From assembly GCA_023129355.1 (NCBI GenBank), contig JAGMCC010000086.1, positions 1-5,475 of the forward strand: DNA of 5,475 nucleotides. The letters are read 5' to 3'. The DNA comes from Dehalococcoidia bacterium. Its GTDB lineage: Bacteria; Chloroflexota; Dehalococcoidia; E44-bin15. Position numbers and translations under genes: made by a program. The notes below the pieces were generated by a model. The model was given only the letters and a program-made list of their open reading frames with translations, did no database searches and had not been told where the DNA came from. Positions 5,367 to 5,475 of the stretch are shown piece after piece (the first letter of the stretch is position 1; each line of letters starts with the position of its first letter).

Positions 5367-5475
5367 GTGAAACAACCTTGGAGACGTTTAGAGGAGAAGA
5401 TATCCACGCCATACTGTGGGTTCAATAGGCAGACACTATATAGGGGAGTCCCCCGAGGCCGACAGGTCGGCCGAC
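5367..5475 (+). CDS. Possible start of an unknown coding region, cut by window end
   Basis: GTG 5367 has a good GAGGAG at 5354-5359, 7 nt upstream, and the frame stays open for 36 codons to the window edge, beginning MKQPWRRLEEKISTPYCGFN. I do not recognise the sequence. The last third is rich in Arg and Gly and overlaps GC-rich stem-loops, which argues that the frame may be open by chance. Between rplT and this point (5167-5366) I see only the candidate terminator. Confidence 0.22.
   Translation, partial: MKQPWRRLEEKISTPYCGFNRQTLYRGVPRGRQVGR
5402..5472 (+). other. Row of three stem-loops at the window edge
   Basis: Three hairpins follow each other: ATCCAC/GTGGGT (5402-5407 with 5416-5421, one T-G pair), GGGG-AGT-CCCC (5443-5453), and GGCCGA-CAGG-TCGGCC (5457-5472). 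They could belong to a structured RNA, a repeat, or a terminator continuing past the window. Nothing in view decides which. Confidence 0.35.

Overview
The window is bacterial chromosome from an uncultured or unfamiliar lineage. The right two thirds is a conserved translation locus (tRNA-Val, thrS, infC, rpmI, rplT). The left third is a more eventful region built around a tRNA-Ala gene. The IF3 and ThrRS sequences, including a ThrRS without the N-terminal TGS domain, remind me most of Chloroflexota (Dehalococcoidia-like). That is recall of family sequences, not a search, so the lineage is only a moderate-confidence inference.

Left part (1-1885, all genes on the minus strand). Reading in the minus direction: an intact tRNA-Ala(GGC) (1885-1810); a two-domain universal stress protein gene with its own promoter (1654-728); a broken copy of the 3' half of the same tRNA-Ala (610-569); and a lipocalin-like gene (526-92) interrupted by one in-frame TAA. 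The intact tRNA and the fragment share 41 of 42 bases in the same orientation, from the anticodon loop to the first C of CCA. This is the usual footprint of an element that integrated into a tRNA 3' end. What lies between is about 1.2 kb with a stress-protein gene and no integrase.

Middle (1886-2085). Two strong divergent promoters sit back to back, with -35 boxes 10 bp apart. One drives tRNA-Ala leftward, the other drives tRNA-Val(GAC) rightward and probably reads on into thrS.

Right part (2086-5250, plus strand). thrS is followed by infC, rpmI and rplT, encoding IF3 and ribosomal proteins L35 and L20. A candidate promoter overlaps the thrS stop codon, so infC-rpmI-rplT could be made with or without thrS. 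The infC reading frame has no ATG, GTG or TTG upstream of its conserved N-terminus; it must begin at an ATA codon, which fits the known autoregulation of IF3 through non-canonical start codons. Its Shine-Dalgarno sequence also lies in a potential hairpin. infC overlaps rpmI by 23 nt. rplT starts at TTG behind a perfect AGGAGG, and a 26-codon open frame in the rpmI-rplT gap ends on that TTG. A hairpin plus T-run at 5224-5255 is the best candidate for the operon terminator.

The last 220 bases hold no recognised gene: there is a weak candidate start of a coding region at 5367 and a row of stem-loops running to the window edge.
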